A stretch of DNA of 64,000 nucleotides, from assembly GCA_963995505.1 (NCBI GenBank), contig OZ023185.1, positions 20,161,691 through 20,225,690 on the forward strand, written 5' to 3'. Numbering within the stretch: the first letter of the stretch is position 1; each line of letters begins with the position of its first letter. The notes below the pieces were generated by a model. It was not told where the DNA came from, made no database searches, and was given only the letters and a program-made list of their open reading frames with translations. This stretch comes from Hypericum androsaemum. Lineage: Eukaryota; Streptophyta; Magnoliopsida; Malpighiales; Hypericaceae. The position numbers and the translations under genes were made by a program. Below, piece by piece: positions 43,413-56,400 of this stretch.

Positions 43413-46400
43413 ATGGGCTCTGGGAAAAGAGCCGGTTCTTCCTCCAGAAACATGGACTCGTCGTCGATTGCAGGCAAGTTATTGACTTTATGGGTTCAAT
43501 CTTCTGTTTATTGTTTTAGTTGCAAAAATTGGGTATTTGATTTGGTGGAGCTTAAAGGTTGCGCCTTGTTGCCCTATTGGGATCTTGGCGATTGGTAGAA
43601 GGAAATGGTGATCTCTTCATATGGGCGGTCTTGATTTGCTAGATATGTAAATGGGTCGGCGTGAAACCTGGTAAAGTTTTGATCTTTATTTGTACTCGAT
43701 CGAGACAACACTCGGCTGCTACTTGGTTGCTGGTGGATGGATAATCATATATCTACTCGGCTGGCTGACGAAATTAGTTTTGATCTTAAATGTGTGGTCT
43801 TGGGGACAATATATGTATGGGCTGTTTGTGGATAAGTGTAGGGATCGAAATCGAACAGTGAAATGCTGTCGGGCGTGGATGTTTTAACTTTCTGACAATG
43901 TCATAGTTTGCTTAATGGTGGAAGAGAACAAAGACAAGAACGAACTTAAATGTATAGTCTTTGTTAAATGTATAGTCTTTGGTAGAGTATGTATAGGCTA
44001 TTTGTGGAAGTTTTAACTTTTGGGTACATCGGGTGATGCAATTATTTGTTTGATGCGGGGATTGAGGTCAAGAACACATTTTCCTTTTTAGTGTCCTTGT
44101 TGTCAATTTTTTTTTAATGCTAATGTGGAAATTTTCGAGCACTTGCTTGGATTCTGATCATTGATGACCGATGTCCATCAAAGAAGGTAGTAAATGAGAA
44201 AGTAACGAGCTCAGCATTGAAGTGACAATGGAAAGGAAATTCCGTTATGAGTATCATGTTTGTACTGAATTGCTGACTGTCATGCAGGTCTCCATGAAAG
44301 GCATCAACGGGAACTAGAAAATCTGACTTTGATTGCTCAACCTTTCAAGACGTTGAAATATTTTGTTTTGGCTGTGGTGGACTGCATTAGGAAGTCGGTA
44401 CATTTTCTCAGATCTAACGGTGGTTGGCTATTGCTCTTAACTGCTTCTGTAGCAATAAGTGGATTTTTTCTCGTGACGGTCGACGGTCCTCATGAAAAGG
44501 TATGCTATTCGGTATTTTTCAGGCACTCGTAGTTATATCTGAATGATTTCAATTGACAACCTATCATAGATGACACTACTTCTGCCTTTGGATTGCTGAC
44601 TCATGGCAGCATCTCTCTGTGGATTGAATTATAGAATAATATGCAAGGCTTCGCATCTTTCACGCTCCAATAATGTATAGATATAAACTTTTTTTTTCAT
44701 TTGATTCCATTTTCTTTTTCCCTTGGTCTCTGTAAGCACGACTTGTCTTATCCCCGATTAGTTAGTTCCTCGTACTGTGATAAAGATAACTCCTACGGCA
44801 TTTCTCTGCAGCATCTTGAAGAGCTTTCCAATTATTTGCACTTTGGCTTGTGGTGGACTGCACTTGGTGTTGCATCATCAATTGGCCTTGGTAAGTTAAG
44901 TTGTTCTAGATACGGAAATCTGAATGTCAATATTAGAAAAGGGATCTAGAACTTAGTAGACTAGGAGGACTGAAGAATCTTATGACAGTTGCTGTTTTGC
45001 TTCTTCAACCTCCTATGTTTGGAATTAGGTTACGTGTATTCAACTGGCAGTATGGAGGTATTTTGGCATTTCCATGATCACTTGCTTTGTGTTGGCTTGT
45101 AATAAATTTTATATCGTCAATTGTCCGGGATTACCCGCATGCTTCCCTGGAGTGAGTAAGATACTGTATGCGGTAAATCTTTATGGTGGGATGCTATTTG
45201 ATGGGTAACCTGTTTGGCGCTAGGTGAGCGAGAAATTGCATGATCAACCCTTGTACCTCAGAAATTCAAGCGACATGGTTGTTTGATCATGTTGCTGTCT
45301 TCTTATTCCTGTACTGTTATTTTCTGCCTTGATCATGTTTCATAGAAATTGTGGGTGGTAGATAAGATTTTCCAAGGATAAGGGTCAGAAATATTGACTA
45401 TTGATATTTGCTTTTGCCAGCTTCTTCTTCGTCTTCCAGAGCTTTGTATCTTTATCTAATCTTTGCTTTATCCGACTCTTGAATTTCATTTCAGGTTCTG
45501 GCTTGCACACATTTGTCCTTTATCTCGGTCCTCATATTGCCTTATTCACCATTAAAGCAATGCAATGTGGTCGGGTTGATTTAAAAAGTGCACCATATGA
45601 TACAATTCAGTTGAAAAGAGGTCCTTCTTGGCTTGATAAAAGTTGCCGGGAATTTGGGGAGCCAGTATTTCCTCTATCACACAGCCTTAGGGTACCACTT
45701 GGCAGCATATTGCCACAGATCCAGCTGGAGGCTGTCCTCTGGGGTGTTGGAACTGCACTTGGGGAACTTCCTCCTTATTTTATCTCAAGGGCAGGTGAGT
45801 CCTTTGCTCAAGGAACTTTTATTCTTTATAAATCGAATGTTATCTGGGCCCATGTTTGTGCTGATAAAGCACTAACATTTGCATGATGCCTTGGAAGTTT
45901 CTCGACCAAGTAGATGGCAAGGTAGTCTTAACATTTGTTTTCTTGGTGCTTGGATGGGCTTTTTATAGGCAATTCCAATTAGAGGGTTAGCAACCACCTT
46001 TCAGAGAAGTGAATGGGTGCTTGGATGGGCTTATTGGAATTACCTTCCTCTGCTCTTCTGAGAGCATCCTTGTTTGGTTTATAGCTTGGTTTGGTGCTTT
46101 GAGAGTTGTGCATAACTGAAATAGCCAATGTACGGAATTGACCCGAGTCTTTGTTTTCTGCCAAAGGTGTTAGGTCCTTCCGAAGAGCAACTCCGAATCT
46201 GAGTGCTTTTGATTTTCTGAATCATTGATTGATAATTCTACGATGGTGCCTGTTTTTGTTCTGGCATGTGCAAAATTAACTCGAGAAGCTGAGTGAAACC
46301 AGTACTTGGGAATGCTGGAACTGGCACTTGGCATCATGATGCATATTTGATTTTCGTTAGCGCTAAATTTCATTTATGATGACTACTTCTTTCGAGGGAG

Positions 46401-48209
46401 TCAAATTAGAGATCGGGGATATGGTTATATGGCATAATGTGTTGCGTGGGGTACTCTGTACCATCGCAAGAAACGAAGGGTTCAGTAAGGCGGGATTCGA
46501 AGCATTTTCCGGATTTACTGCTCTCAATAACTACAGTCAAATTTGTAGAATAAATGCTCGTACATGTATCGAGCCTTGGCCTTTTTGATTTCTGTTGAAG
46601 CCTTTCAGATTCCTTTGGCTATAAAAGGGAATTACTCTACCACATGTAAGGCATGCAGAAAAATCAATAAAAAAACAAAGTGTCTCCCTCTATCGTTACT
46701 GTTCATCATCTCCTTCCTTCGCCGATTCAACACGGGTCCCAAGCATCGGGGCCCTAAGGCTCGTGGAGGCGTTCCTCACCATTACAACACGCGGAGTTCG
46801 GCGGTTCCTATCATAATGTTCCTAATTTTATTATGTGTTTGTGCAGCACGCTTGTCCGGTGGCAAGTTGGATGCAATGGAAGACTTCGATGCTTCCTCCG
46901 ATGAAGATGGTGGTGGATTCATCTCTAGTCATTTGACAATCACCAAACGCTGGCTTTTGTCTCATTCTCAGCATCTGAATTTCTTCTCGATTTTACTGCT
47001 TGCTTCGGTTAGAGCTCTCTCTTGTATTTGAAATAAACTGTTCACAGTTCTTCCCTTAGCAAGTGTCTTGGACGCTTTAGACTAATGGAATTCTTGTTCC
47101 GCACAAATTGATTTCAGAAACCTTCACACGACAACTTCCTGAAAACTCTAGTTGAACTTATCTCTTTGGTCTATTATGCACCGTCATGAAATTGAAGTTC
47201 CAATTGATTCCTATTTAGTTATGGAAAGTCTGGTCATTCTGTTATCGCATGCTTGTTTTTTGTAGAAATATAATTGTAATGAGTTATGAGTACTCGGATG
47301 TGAAAATTGTAAGACTAGCAGTGGCATGCAGTAGATTGGAGCTTTATATGTATTTCCCACTGACGATTGCTTAACCTTTGTCATAGGTGCCAAACCCTCT
47401 ATTTGACCTTGCTGGGATCATGTGTGGCCAATTTGGAATTCCTTTCGGGGAGTTCTTCCTTGCAACATTGCTTGGGAAAGCAATCATCAAAACGCATATA
47501 CAAGTACGTCTTTCGGGAAAAAAATCTTCTGTTTGGTGTTGTTATTCAATTGACTCTCAATGATAATTCTCCTGTGTCAGCCACATATTAGTATTAAGGA
47601 AAACTGAGTAGGTGAAGTTGTTTGTCTTAAGATCTATGCTCAGGCATTGTCCAAATCTCAAAATTATTGTCGGTTTAATGGGTATTCGCTGCTCAGTTTC
47701 CTAACTTGATTGCTATTATGCAGACAATTTTCATTATATCCGTCTGCAATAACCAGCTCCTCAATTGGATGGAGAACGAGTTGATTTGGATGTTTAGCTT
47801 TATACCTGGTTTGGCTTCTGTCCTTCCTGGCCTCATCACTAAACTCCATGCCTTGAGGGAAAAGTACATGTCACCGGAGGTTCCCGTGGCCTCTGCTACC
47901 GAGGTATTAAAAAACTCTCATCAGCTACTCCCAGTACCGTCCTGCAAGTTCTAATGCAGGTTGCTTGGTTTTCCCTGGCAATCCATTCTTGTGCTGTTGA
48001 TTCACCGAACTCTGGCAATATGTATCATCCAGGTCAAGAAATGGGATCTCTCGTTCTCCGCCGTTTGGAACACCGTCGTATCCCTCATGCTCTTGAACTT
48101 CTTTTTCAAGATTGTGAATGCCACGGCGCAAAGATATCGGAAAAAGGAGCAGGAGAAGGAGCTAGCCGCCACGACAAGCAGCCCGTCAGGTTCGACACAT
48201 TTGGATTAG
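43413..48209 (+). CDS. KMS1: KMS1/VMP1-like ER membrane protein (VTT/SNARE-associated Golgi family), 428 aa
   Basis: Eight exons: 43413-43473, 44288-44499, 44812-44890, 45495-45794, 46847-47007, 47387-47503, 47724-47903, 48033-48209, with all phases agreeing. Intron 1 starts GCAAGT (a GC-AG intron); the others are GT-AG. The protein is the plant homologue of vacuole membrane protein 1: [15 protein letters not shown], first membrane span [59 protein letters not shown], then the VTT/DedA core with [47 protein letters not shown], and a last span before a lysine-rich tail. Arabidopsis KMS1/KMS2 are ER proteins needed for early secretory traffic; VMP1 is a lipid scramblase acting in autophagy. The symbol is by resemblance; KMS2 would fit equally. 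Confidence 0.95.
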
Positions 48210-48731
48210 AAATCCGGCTAAAACCACACCACCCTTGCTTTCCTTTTACCCCTTTCTTCTCTTTCCTGCCAAGTAGAGTAAGAAATTTACAAGTGACATT
48301 AATTTCCCCCATGCTCACAAAATTCAGCTTTAGTCCCTTGATAGAAAGATTGTATAGCAGCAGAGCAGTAGTAGGGAGGAAACGCATTGTTTCTGTAGAT
48401 TTTGTCTTCCCATTGTTGTGTAACCACATTTGGGAATGGAAAACTTTTTCTCACTCTTCTTGGGTGAGAAAAACAGTATATTATTGATCAAAATGGACGA
48501 ATTAATCCAAGTTCACAAAGAGTTGGGTGGTAGTCGGAATTGCTTCGTGACTTCTTTAGAATATAAGATTCATGACGAATATTAGTAGGGTGGCAACACT
48601 TAGTTTTCATGTTTTACCATTGCTCTTTTTTCTTATTCCAGTAGTGGGGATGGGTTTTCTGGAATAGGGTTTTTGTCGATGTCGACGACGGCAACCTTAT
48701 ATTTACATGTTGGTGAGTAGTTTTAGGGGGA
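48210..48731. other. 3' flank of the KMS1-like gene
   Basis: Presumed 3' UTR followed by non-coding sequence. No further gene is seen before the small MULE-like element. Confidence 0.5.
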
Positions 48732-48740
48732 TAATATTTG

Positions 48741-49013
48741 GAGACCGGATTGAGTGGGGACTAAAGAAAATTTGTCCATAGGTGGGGACTACATTTTGGA
48801 CCGTCAGATTTGATTATCTTTAAATCTGATGGTTAATAACCTACCAGGTGATATTGGTTTGCATGTGAAGTGATATTGGTTTGCATGTGAAATGATATTG
48901 GTTTACAAGAAACTGGTTTGCATATGAAGTGATATTGGTTTGCATGTGTAGTGATATTGGTTTGAATTAATCCTCATAAATGGAGACTAGTCCAGTTCCC
49001 ACCAAATTCGCCC
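48741..49013. mobile_element. MULE-like element with minisatellite, copy 2 (273 bp)
   Basis: The ends (GAGACCGGATTGAGTGGGGA and, inverted, GGGCGAATTTGGTGGGAACT) are imperfect TIRs related to those of 29422-30333. A 9-bp duplication TAATAT(T/C)TG flanks it with one mismatch (48732-48740 and 49014-49022). The shared internal phrase AGATTTGAT...AATCTGATGGT and the 22-bp minisatellite link it to copy 1. No coding capacity. Confidence 0.7.
48849..48964 (+). repeat. 22-bp minisatellite, about 5 units
   Basis: The unit TGATATTGGTTTGCATGTGA plus AG is repeated with minor changes; one unit is shortened. TGATATTGGTTT is the reverse complement of the AAACCAATATCA core of the array at 29861-30211. Confidence 0.85.
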
Positions 49014-49022
49014 TAATATCTG

Positions 49023-50387
49023 ATGTCTTAGGCCGGAGTTGGGTCAACCATATGTGTCATTGTAGTTACTCTGTTTTGGTATGATTAATGAAGTGAATGC
49101 TTTACCCCTTAAAAAATTAAATTTACGACGAATAATAGCTTGGGCCCGTCAAGAACTAATTAATACTTTAAGAATTCTCGATTAAAAAAACGTTTGAGTA
49201 TAGAAAATATACCGAGGAGAGCCAAATTATAGAGACTTAGTGTTTGAGTTTGACTATAGAGTTAGTCATTTTCTTTAAATATAAAAGTGGAGTCACGCAC
49301 TAATAACAAGGATAAAGTAATAACAAATTTCAATCAAGTACAAAACTGATACTATATAGTGATTCCAAGTCAGCATCTTTGTCTTTAGATGAGGGAAGTA
49401 GCTATTGATTATGATTTGATTCCTAGCTAGGAATTTAATATCTGATAATGACTAGCCATTATCCTAATCCTTTTGAATACATATGCATTTTTTTAGTTTA
49501 TATTGTCTGATATTCGGACATTTATTAGATCAATTAATTCAGATTTAAGTCGGGTGGAACTTTTGAAAAGTGAGAAAATTTATGCAACAAATATTTAATG
49601 CAACTTCATTCTCAATGACTCAAACTCGAAATCTAACATCATTAAAAAAAATACTTGCTAGTAATGCATAAGCACATCTTGCAAATAAACTAACGATAAA
49701 CATTGGTATCGGCTAGTGTCAGGTGGGCCATTTGTTTCAAGCTATGCTTGAACTAATGCTATTTTATGCGCTTGATCTTGTTCCACTATTAAATAATAGC
49801 ACGTCGCATATTCTATTGATTAAGATAATAACATTGTTTAAATAAGGTGGCCCATCTAGACACCTCTAATTTGGAATTTATCAACAAATGTATCTTAATG
49901 AGCCTGATGGGCGTCCAGAAGCTCAAAAAATTTATAATAAGGAGGCATTAAGAATTGGGTGATTCTGATTCATGAAGATTCGTCTTCTTTTCTTAAAAAA
50001 TTTATTCTCTCCATCTTTTCCATTTACTTATTCCTGTGTGGCTTCGCCTATTGCCTTGAAATTTATGTATATAATATATATCATATTTTGCCCGAGTGCT
50101 TTAGGGATTCGCCACTTCATTATCATATCATGGATAATTAGTAAATTAGAAAGTATTAGAAAATTAGAAGTCATTAATATAAAATATTAATGACTGTTAA
50201 TATTCAATGCAAGATACATGCAAGATAAAATATTCAATGCACTGTTAAACCATATATCCAATATTTTTATTTTACTTATGTAACATACATTAACTCTTTA
50301 TACATAATAAACTGAAACTTTATCGTGTGAATTTATGTAGTTGAACATGTTAATAGAAGCATACCCATCTCTTTCAATACTTTTATT
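49023..50387. other. Intergenic, no gene seen
   Basis: AT-rich DNA with no supportable coding sequence or repeat. Short open frames around 49959-50190 are low-complexity and AT-driven. Confidence 0.5.
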
Positions 50388-50396
50388 TTGTTTTTT

Positions 50397-51744
50397 GGGA
50401 AAAGTCTCATTTAGTACCCTGTGGTTTCAGGCTTTCAGAATTAAGACCATGTGGTTTCAAATTGGAAATTTAGTACCTTGTGGTTTTCACATTTTTTTCC
50501 GGGCAGGTCCAGGGTAGCTGCCCGGCCAACTAGACGTGAAATGGTACTGTTTTTGAGCCTATGTGGCAAGTGAGTGGGTTAAGTTTCTACTGACATGTCG
50601 CGTGAATAATTACCTAAGCAGTCCCTAGTTTCTACAAAATAACTTTTATACCCTTACTTAAAAAAACTCCTTTGCCCTCCCTCCTCCTCTCCCTCCTTCT
50701 CTTCCCCCTCCGGCGAAAAAACCTACTCCCTCCGCTCTTCTATCATTTAAAAATGGCACGACAAGTCCAAATCTCCACCATTTAAATATCTACCATCACC
50801 CTCATTCATCCAATTACAAGACTATAAGCTCTATTTAAAATCCCCACCATTACCCGTCAAAACCCCCAAAATTCTGTTGAGCTGGACTTCCTGTTGAGCT
50901 TATCGTAAAACAAGAACCCATCGTCTATGGAAGGAAATTTCATCCCATCCCGAAATTAATTGGCCGAAACTAATTAATTTCAAAGAGGGGTTTCATTCCA
51001 GCGAGCGAACCACCAACAATGCAAAAACCAGACCGGCGACGAAATTTGGATTCTGGGTTGAAAAGCTCCTGGGTTCATGTTCTTGTGTTTAACCCCCACG
51101 AGAATTGCTTGAAGACGACGGGTTCTTGGAGCTCCTTGGAGATGGAGATGGCTTAAATTGCAGCGACGGAGATGGCGAGGACGATGATGGATGCTTGCGG
51201 TGGTGGTGGCGGCGAGATTTGGGTAGGTTGACACCTCGGCTTCCTAGTGCTCCTAGCGGCGAGGACGACGGTGCATGCTTGCGGCAGCGGTGGTGGTGGG
51301 CGGGGATAACACCATACAACCACCTTGTTCGTTTGCCCGCTGATGGAAAATCTGCTAGCCGGAGGAGCCCGCTGCCGTAGGAGTCGTCCTCCATGGTTGT
51401 TTGTCCGCTGCCACGTCATCTGTAGTTTGCTCGGTGGGGAATGAAAGGTTTGGGAATGAAGAAGATGGAGATGGGAGGAAGAAGAACGAGGGCTTTTTTA
51501 AAAAAAAAATTGCAAAAAATTGGGAGTGTTTAGGTAATTATCCATATTACATGTCATTAGTAACTAATCCCACTCGGTAGCCACGTGTGCGCCACGTCGG
51601 GTCAAAAATATCATCGTTTCGAGCTTATTTGGACCTGCCCGGGAAAAAATGTGAAAACCACAAGGTACTAAATTTCCAATTTGAAACCACATGGTCTTAA
51701 TTCTGAAAGCCTGAAACCACAGGGTACTAAATGAGACTTTTCCC
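50397..51744. mobile_element. MULE-type element with about 300-bp TIRs, 1348 bp
   Basis: The ends begin GGGAAAAGTCTCATTTAGTA on both strands and stay recognisably inverted for about 300 bp (for example CATGTGGTTTCAAATTGGAA, then GACATGT...AATAATTACCTAA). A perfect 9-bp duplication TTGTTTTTT flanks it (50388-50396 and 51745-51753). The core (about 50720-51430) includes a GC-rich part (51080-51400) with open frames on both strands; these are Asp/Gly- or His/Ser-rich and match no family I know. It could be captured gene sequence, which would make it a second Pack-MULE, but I cannot support a donor. Confidence 0.85.
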
Positions 51745-51753
51745 TTGTTTTTT

Positions 51754-53467
51754 AGGAGTGTCTTTCAATACTTGCCCCCTCGAGAATGGCAAACATTAGG
51801 TTTTTTTTGTCATTGCCGGATCAGGCGGTCGAACAATTGGGCCATTTATGCCTCCAGTGGCATTGTAGCATGATAGTAGTAGCTATCAGAACAATCTTTT
51901 TAAAATGGAAGAGGTCTCTCCCAATTTATGACGCATTTAAATAGTTGCCGGCTTTTCAGGAATAATTTTAAGAAGAAGTTTACTGGTACCTTATAATTTT
52001 ACGCTTTTTTTAATTTGATTAAGCTTTGTTCAGTTTGGTAACAGAGATTTTTTTAAACGACATTTTAGTTAAAAAAGTACAGAAAAAACCTAAGTGAGTT
52101 TAGACTAATATAAAAATTAGAAAATAGTACCCTAAATAAAATCCAAAAATATTCGCTCATCAATGCATAGATTATAAAAGCCAAAGCTAGCTACCCCACC
52201 CACCCCTTAAATTATTTGGAATCAAGTATCCACGGCCCAACAAAGATATCTCAACTCATATCTTTAACCCCCCTCTCTCTTCCCTTGTAAATATAATGTC
52301 AGATTATTGGGAACCAATGGGCCCACTCTAGAAAATAGTAATCCCTTTTTTACATTCACAACAATAATTAGATACAAAGTTTTCAACATGACAAGTTGGG
52401 TAATAAGCTCACCTGTTGGATTCAGGCAATAGAGGGCCGTAGTTGAATTCCAACGATATCTACTTTTTTTTAACATTACTTTTTTTCTTTTGAAAAGGTT
52501 AATGTGGACATTACATTAAAGTGAACCATTTAATTTTTTCCATAATAGCCCATTCTACAAGTACCACCAATGTTACGTGGCCAACTTGAGGCCGTACACT
52601 ACACACTAACTCGTCAGGCCCACCTTTGCATACAGTACCACACCACCGCTCGCTCTAGCCCCACTCTTTGTCAGAATCTAATCTCCACCAAAAAAAACAA
52701 CAAATCTGACAAAACTACAAGTACTGGTCCATTTTTCCAGCGCCCACTTTTTGCTTTTTCAGCTATTTCTTTCTTTCCACCTTGTTTGTTTGATGTTAGC
52801 GTCAGGATTTTCCCGTGCAAAAATTTCTCTCAAATATTTTACCCAATTCAAACCAAATAATATCTTACAATTTGAACCGAACGATGACCTAGTTCGAATG
52901 TTTACTGCTCTTTTTTAAGGTTTTTTTTTCGGGTGGAATACTGCTCTGTTTTACGTTAAGACCAACAGATGGTATGAGAAATCCAAAAGAGTAGTAGTAG
53001 AGAGATCTTTCTTCACTACAACCAAAAGAAGGAAGCATAAATAACCCCTTTCTTTTCTTTTCTTTTCCCTAAACCATATTTCCTACCACTAAAACCGCAA
53101 AATATCAACTTTGATCCAACTTTTTCCTCCCACTACATACTTCTCCAGCCCATTTCTCATGCCAGCAAACCAATAAAATTAATCAGACCCGACCTAATGA
53201 CTAGGAACCTGTCAGCTTATTAACAAGTAAGTGTACAGAGTTCAATACACATCTCACATGGAAACCACGTCCTCGCAGCAAAACTTGTTCCCCCGCCACT
53301 CCAAAATTGTGGCTGTGGGCAACCATCACTCGGCATTCCCCCGCCTGCCATCTTCCGGGCTGCCGCGAGGAGTTCAAAACGTAGGCAGGTCGCTGCCTGG
53401 CTTGTGAGATGTAGGCCTATTTGCTCCATTCTTTGCAGGGTCAACATGTAAGTGCAATGGAGAACTT
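51754..53467. other. Intergenic; right part is the 3' UTR side of TIC
   Basis: No gene supported. The last 200-400 bp should be the 3' UTR of the TIC gene (- strand). A 75-codon frame at 53220-53447 on the - strand is unremarkable. Confidence 0.5.
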
Positions 53468-56400
53468 CTAATCACCGGCGGGTTGCTTCTGATCAGCTTG
53501 CTTGACCTGAACCGCAGCCGGAACAGCATGTCCATAAGGAAACCCTGCACTTACAAGCTGATGCGGCTTCCCCGACGACTGAGCGGCAGCAAACTGCACA
53601 TATGGCGGGGCACCGCTTTTCATATTGCTGGCAGCAGCTGCCTTCGCAGGATCGGTGGCGGTACTGACCGGAGGGCACAACGTCAACATCCCAGTTGATG
53701 AAGTTGTTGGTGGTCCTTGTGATTGTGGCGGCGGCTGCTGCTCATTGCGATGTCTCTGGAGGTTCTGGAGATAAAACACGCTCGAGGTATTGTTGGTAGA
53801 ACTCGCCATATGAGGAGCTTGGGATTGCATGTATGCACCAGCACCAGCACCAGCATACATCATCTGGGAATGTGCAAACTTTGAAAGCTGCTGCTGCTGC
53901 TGGGTAAGCTGATGAGGCTTTGGAGCAGAACTGGGGGTAGAAGCACCCGAGTGTGGATGACCAAGAATCGACGGGGCATTTCTCCCACCAACTGGCGACG
54001 ACTTTTGAGCAGGCATTGGACCAGAGTTCTTCACCTGCTGTGACGGAGTTGAATTTTGCCCCCCCTTATTACTGGTGGAAGTGGAAGTCGTCCTCGGGCT
54101 TCCGCCGGCACTCTTTGAGATTGAAGTTGTGGGAGAACCAACCACCATCGGAGAAGACGGAGACTGGTTGCTGCTGGGATTTGATTGCCCTTGAGGTGCA
54201 ACCGTCGATTTGGGGTTGGCCCCAAAGGAAATTTGGGTGTGACTTTGTTGGGCTCGGTTTTGCTGTTGGGGTAGGTTCTTGGGTGCCGACGAATTTGACG
54301 CAAGTGAGGAAGGTGAAGGGACGACCTGAGAGATAGTTGTCCTCGCAGAGTTCTTCCACTGAGGAGAATGAACAGGACTACCACTGTTCTGCACGATACT
54401 TTGTGGGAAGCCAGAGAGAGCATTCGGGAACTTGGCGGCTACAGAAGAGGGCGAAGAAACATGATCCGAATAGACACTTCCATTACTTGTCGCTGGGTTT
54501 TTACTTCGTGCAGAAGCAGAGGTTGAGACTGTAAACTGCTGATGCTGTTGTTGAGCCCGCTGGATCATTTGCTGTTGTTGAGCCCGCTGCAGTTGCTGCT
54601 GCACACCTGGAGCATTTACATTGCCAACTGTTGGTTGCATAACAGAACCCGACAGACGGCCTGGAGCAGAACCAAGATTAAGGTTCCTTGCCGAGCTGTC
54701 AATCACGTGGTTACCAGCCCCAGCCATGGATGAAACAGATGCATCGGTCAGATCCGGCCGGGCAAAGGCAATTGATTGCCCTGCATTTGCCGGAACCTTT
54801 CCACCCGCCATTGCCTTTCTATCTTCTTCGGTGTTCAAAGAATCATTTCCCCCAGTCTTCCCTTCATCAGTAGCACGATAGCTTTGTTTGTGATGTTGGG
54901 CTTGGGCATTAGCTGCAGCCATGAAGTGAATGTTATGCCTTGCTGCCTCGGGGAGGCTTTGGAGAAGAGCAGGATTCTGTGCAATTGATGAAATATCAAA
55001 TCCTGGGGCAGTTGCTGCCCCATTGATTGAAGCAAAAGACATGGCAAAAGACTGAGAAGGTAAAGAATCGCCACCCGCCCTTGAGCTCTGCTGTTGCGCG
55101 TGCTGTTGCTTCTTTTCACCAGGATTACCACTTAAGCCACCAGGACCAGCCATTGCTGCTGGATTCATGAAGGCGAAGTTTGGTGGGTGGATGGGCACCA
55201 TAAAGTTCTGACCATAAATATTGGTGTTTGCCCGAGAAGCTGCAGCTGCAGGACTATCTTCTCTTCCGATTTCACCCTCTTGCTGTCGAACTTGGTGAGG
55301 AGCATTTGGATTCGGTGGCTGTTGCCGCTGCTGAAACTGCAAGGACTGGGATGACTGGTTCTTTGTGGCAGAATAACCCTGCAGATTAGGACCACTACCA
55401 TTGATGCCACTGCCATGCGACTTCTGTTGCTGATTGAGCAATTGCTTCTGGGATGAAGAAACTATGGGGTTTTGAGGACCCCGCTGACTTGGCTGCGGTT
55501 GGGCAGGAGGTGGTTGCTGCTGGTGCTGGAGCTGGGAGGGATGAAGCATCTGAGTTGGATAGAAAGATCCATTGAAAAAAGGCATCGACTGCGGATGGGC
55601 TCCTCTATAAGCTGGGTTCGTCCCCACGTGGGCAGGAATTGGGATAGGGTATGCACCATTCTGCAGAATTGCCAAGTACGGAGTTTCACTTCCAGCCATA
55701 TTTGGGTATGTGAAGTTCATGGCAGTAGCACCGGTTACTGCTGTTGCAGCAGCAGCAGCAATTGTGGAAGAACTAGACGGGCTTGATGACGAGGCTCCTC
55801 CAGCAGCAGGTGGAGTCTTGACATTCCCAGGTCGAACAGAAGCTGCAGCAACTGCCTGCTGCTGACTTAATGGAAAGATGAAAGCAGGACCATGCTGCAA
55901 GTTGGGAAGAGAAAAGGATGCGTTTCATAAACCAAAACCCACAAGGCTCTTTAGATAATAAACTGTTTCAAAATTGGTAAAGATGTACATACCAATATAT
56001 TACTGGGGCCTCCTGGGGGTAGAGGTTGCTGAACCAAAATCTGCTTTCTCTGTGCAGCATCCACAACACTGCCAGCTGGAGAGTTCTTGTCCTTTACCGA
56101 TGGACCTGGAAAGGCAGCAATGCCCTGCCCCTTCTCCTGAAGAGAATTCACACCTCTACCGGTATGCAAATCCGCAGAGGGGGGTAGAACACTCATCTTA
56201 GCTCCATACGGGGCTAAGCCGGAACCAGCAGCAGCTGGCCAGAATGGATTCATCCTTGATAATTGCTGAAGATAATGGATATTCCTTGCAATGTAGCAAT
56301 GGGTGGCGCATCGTTTTGGACGCTGCGGGCTAGAAAGTAAATGTGGAGGCTGGATGAAAGAAAGTAGATCAGAACCAATGGTTTTGAAATAAAAAAAGAA

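Noticed and set aside
51089..51420. Asp/Gly-rich and His/Ser-rich frames as candidate genes
   Set aside because: Both strands are open because the MULE core is GC-rich; no family resemblance and no splice or promoter context.
53483..55786. Several + and - strand frames within the TIC last exon
   Set aside because: Low-complexity CAG/CCA-rich coding DNA stays open in other frames; the TIC frame is the one with family motifs.
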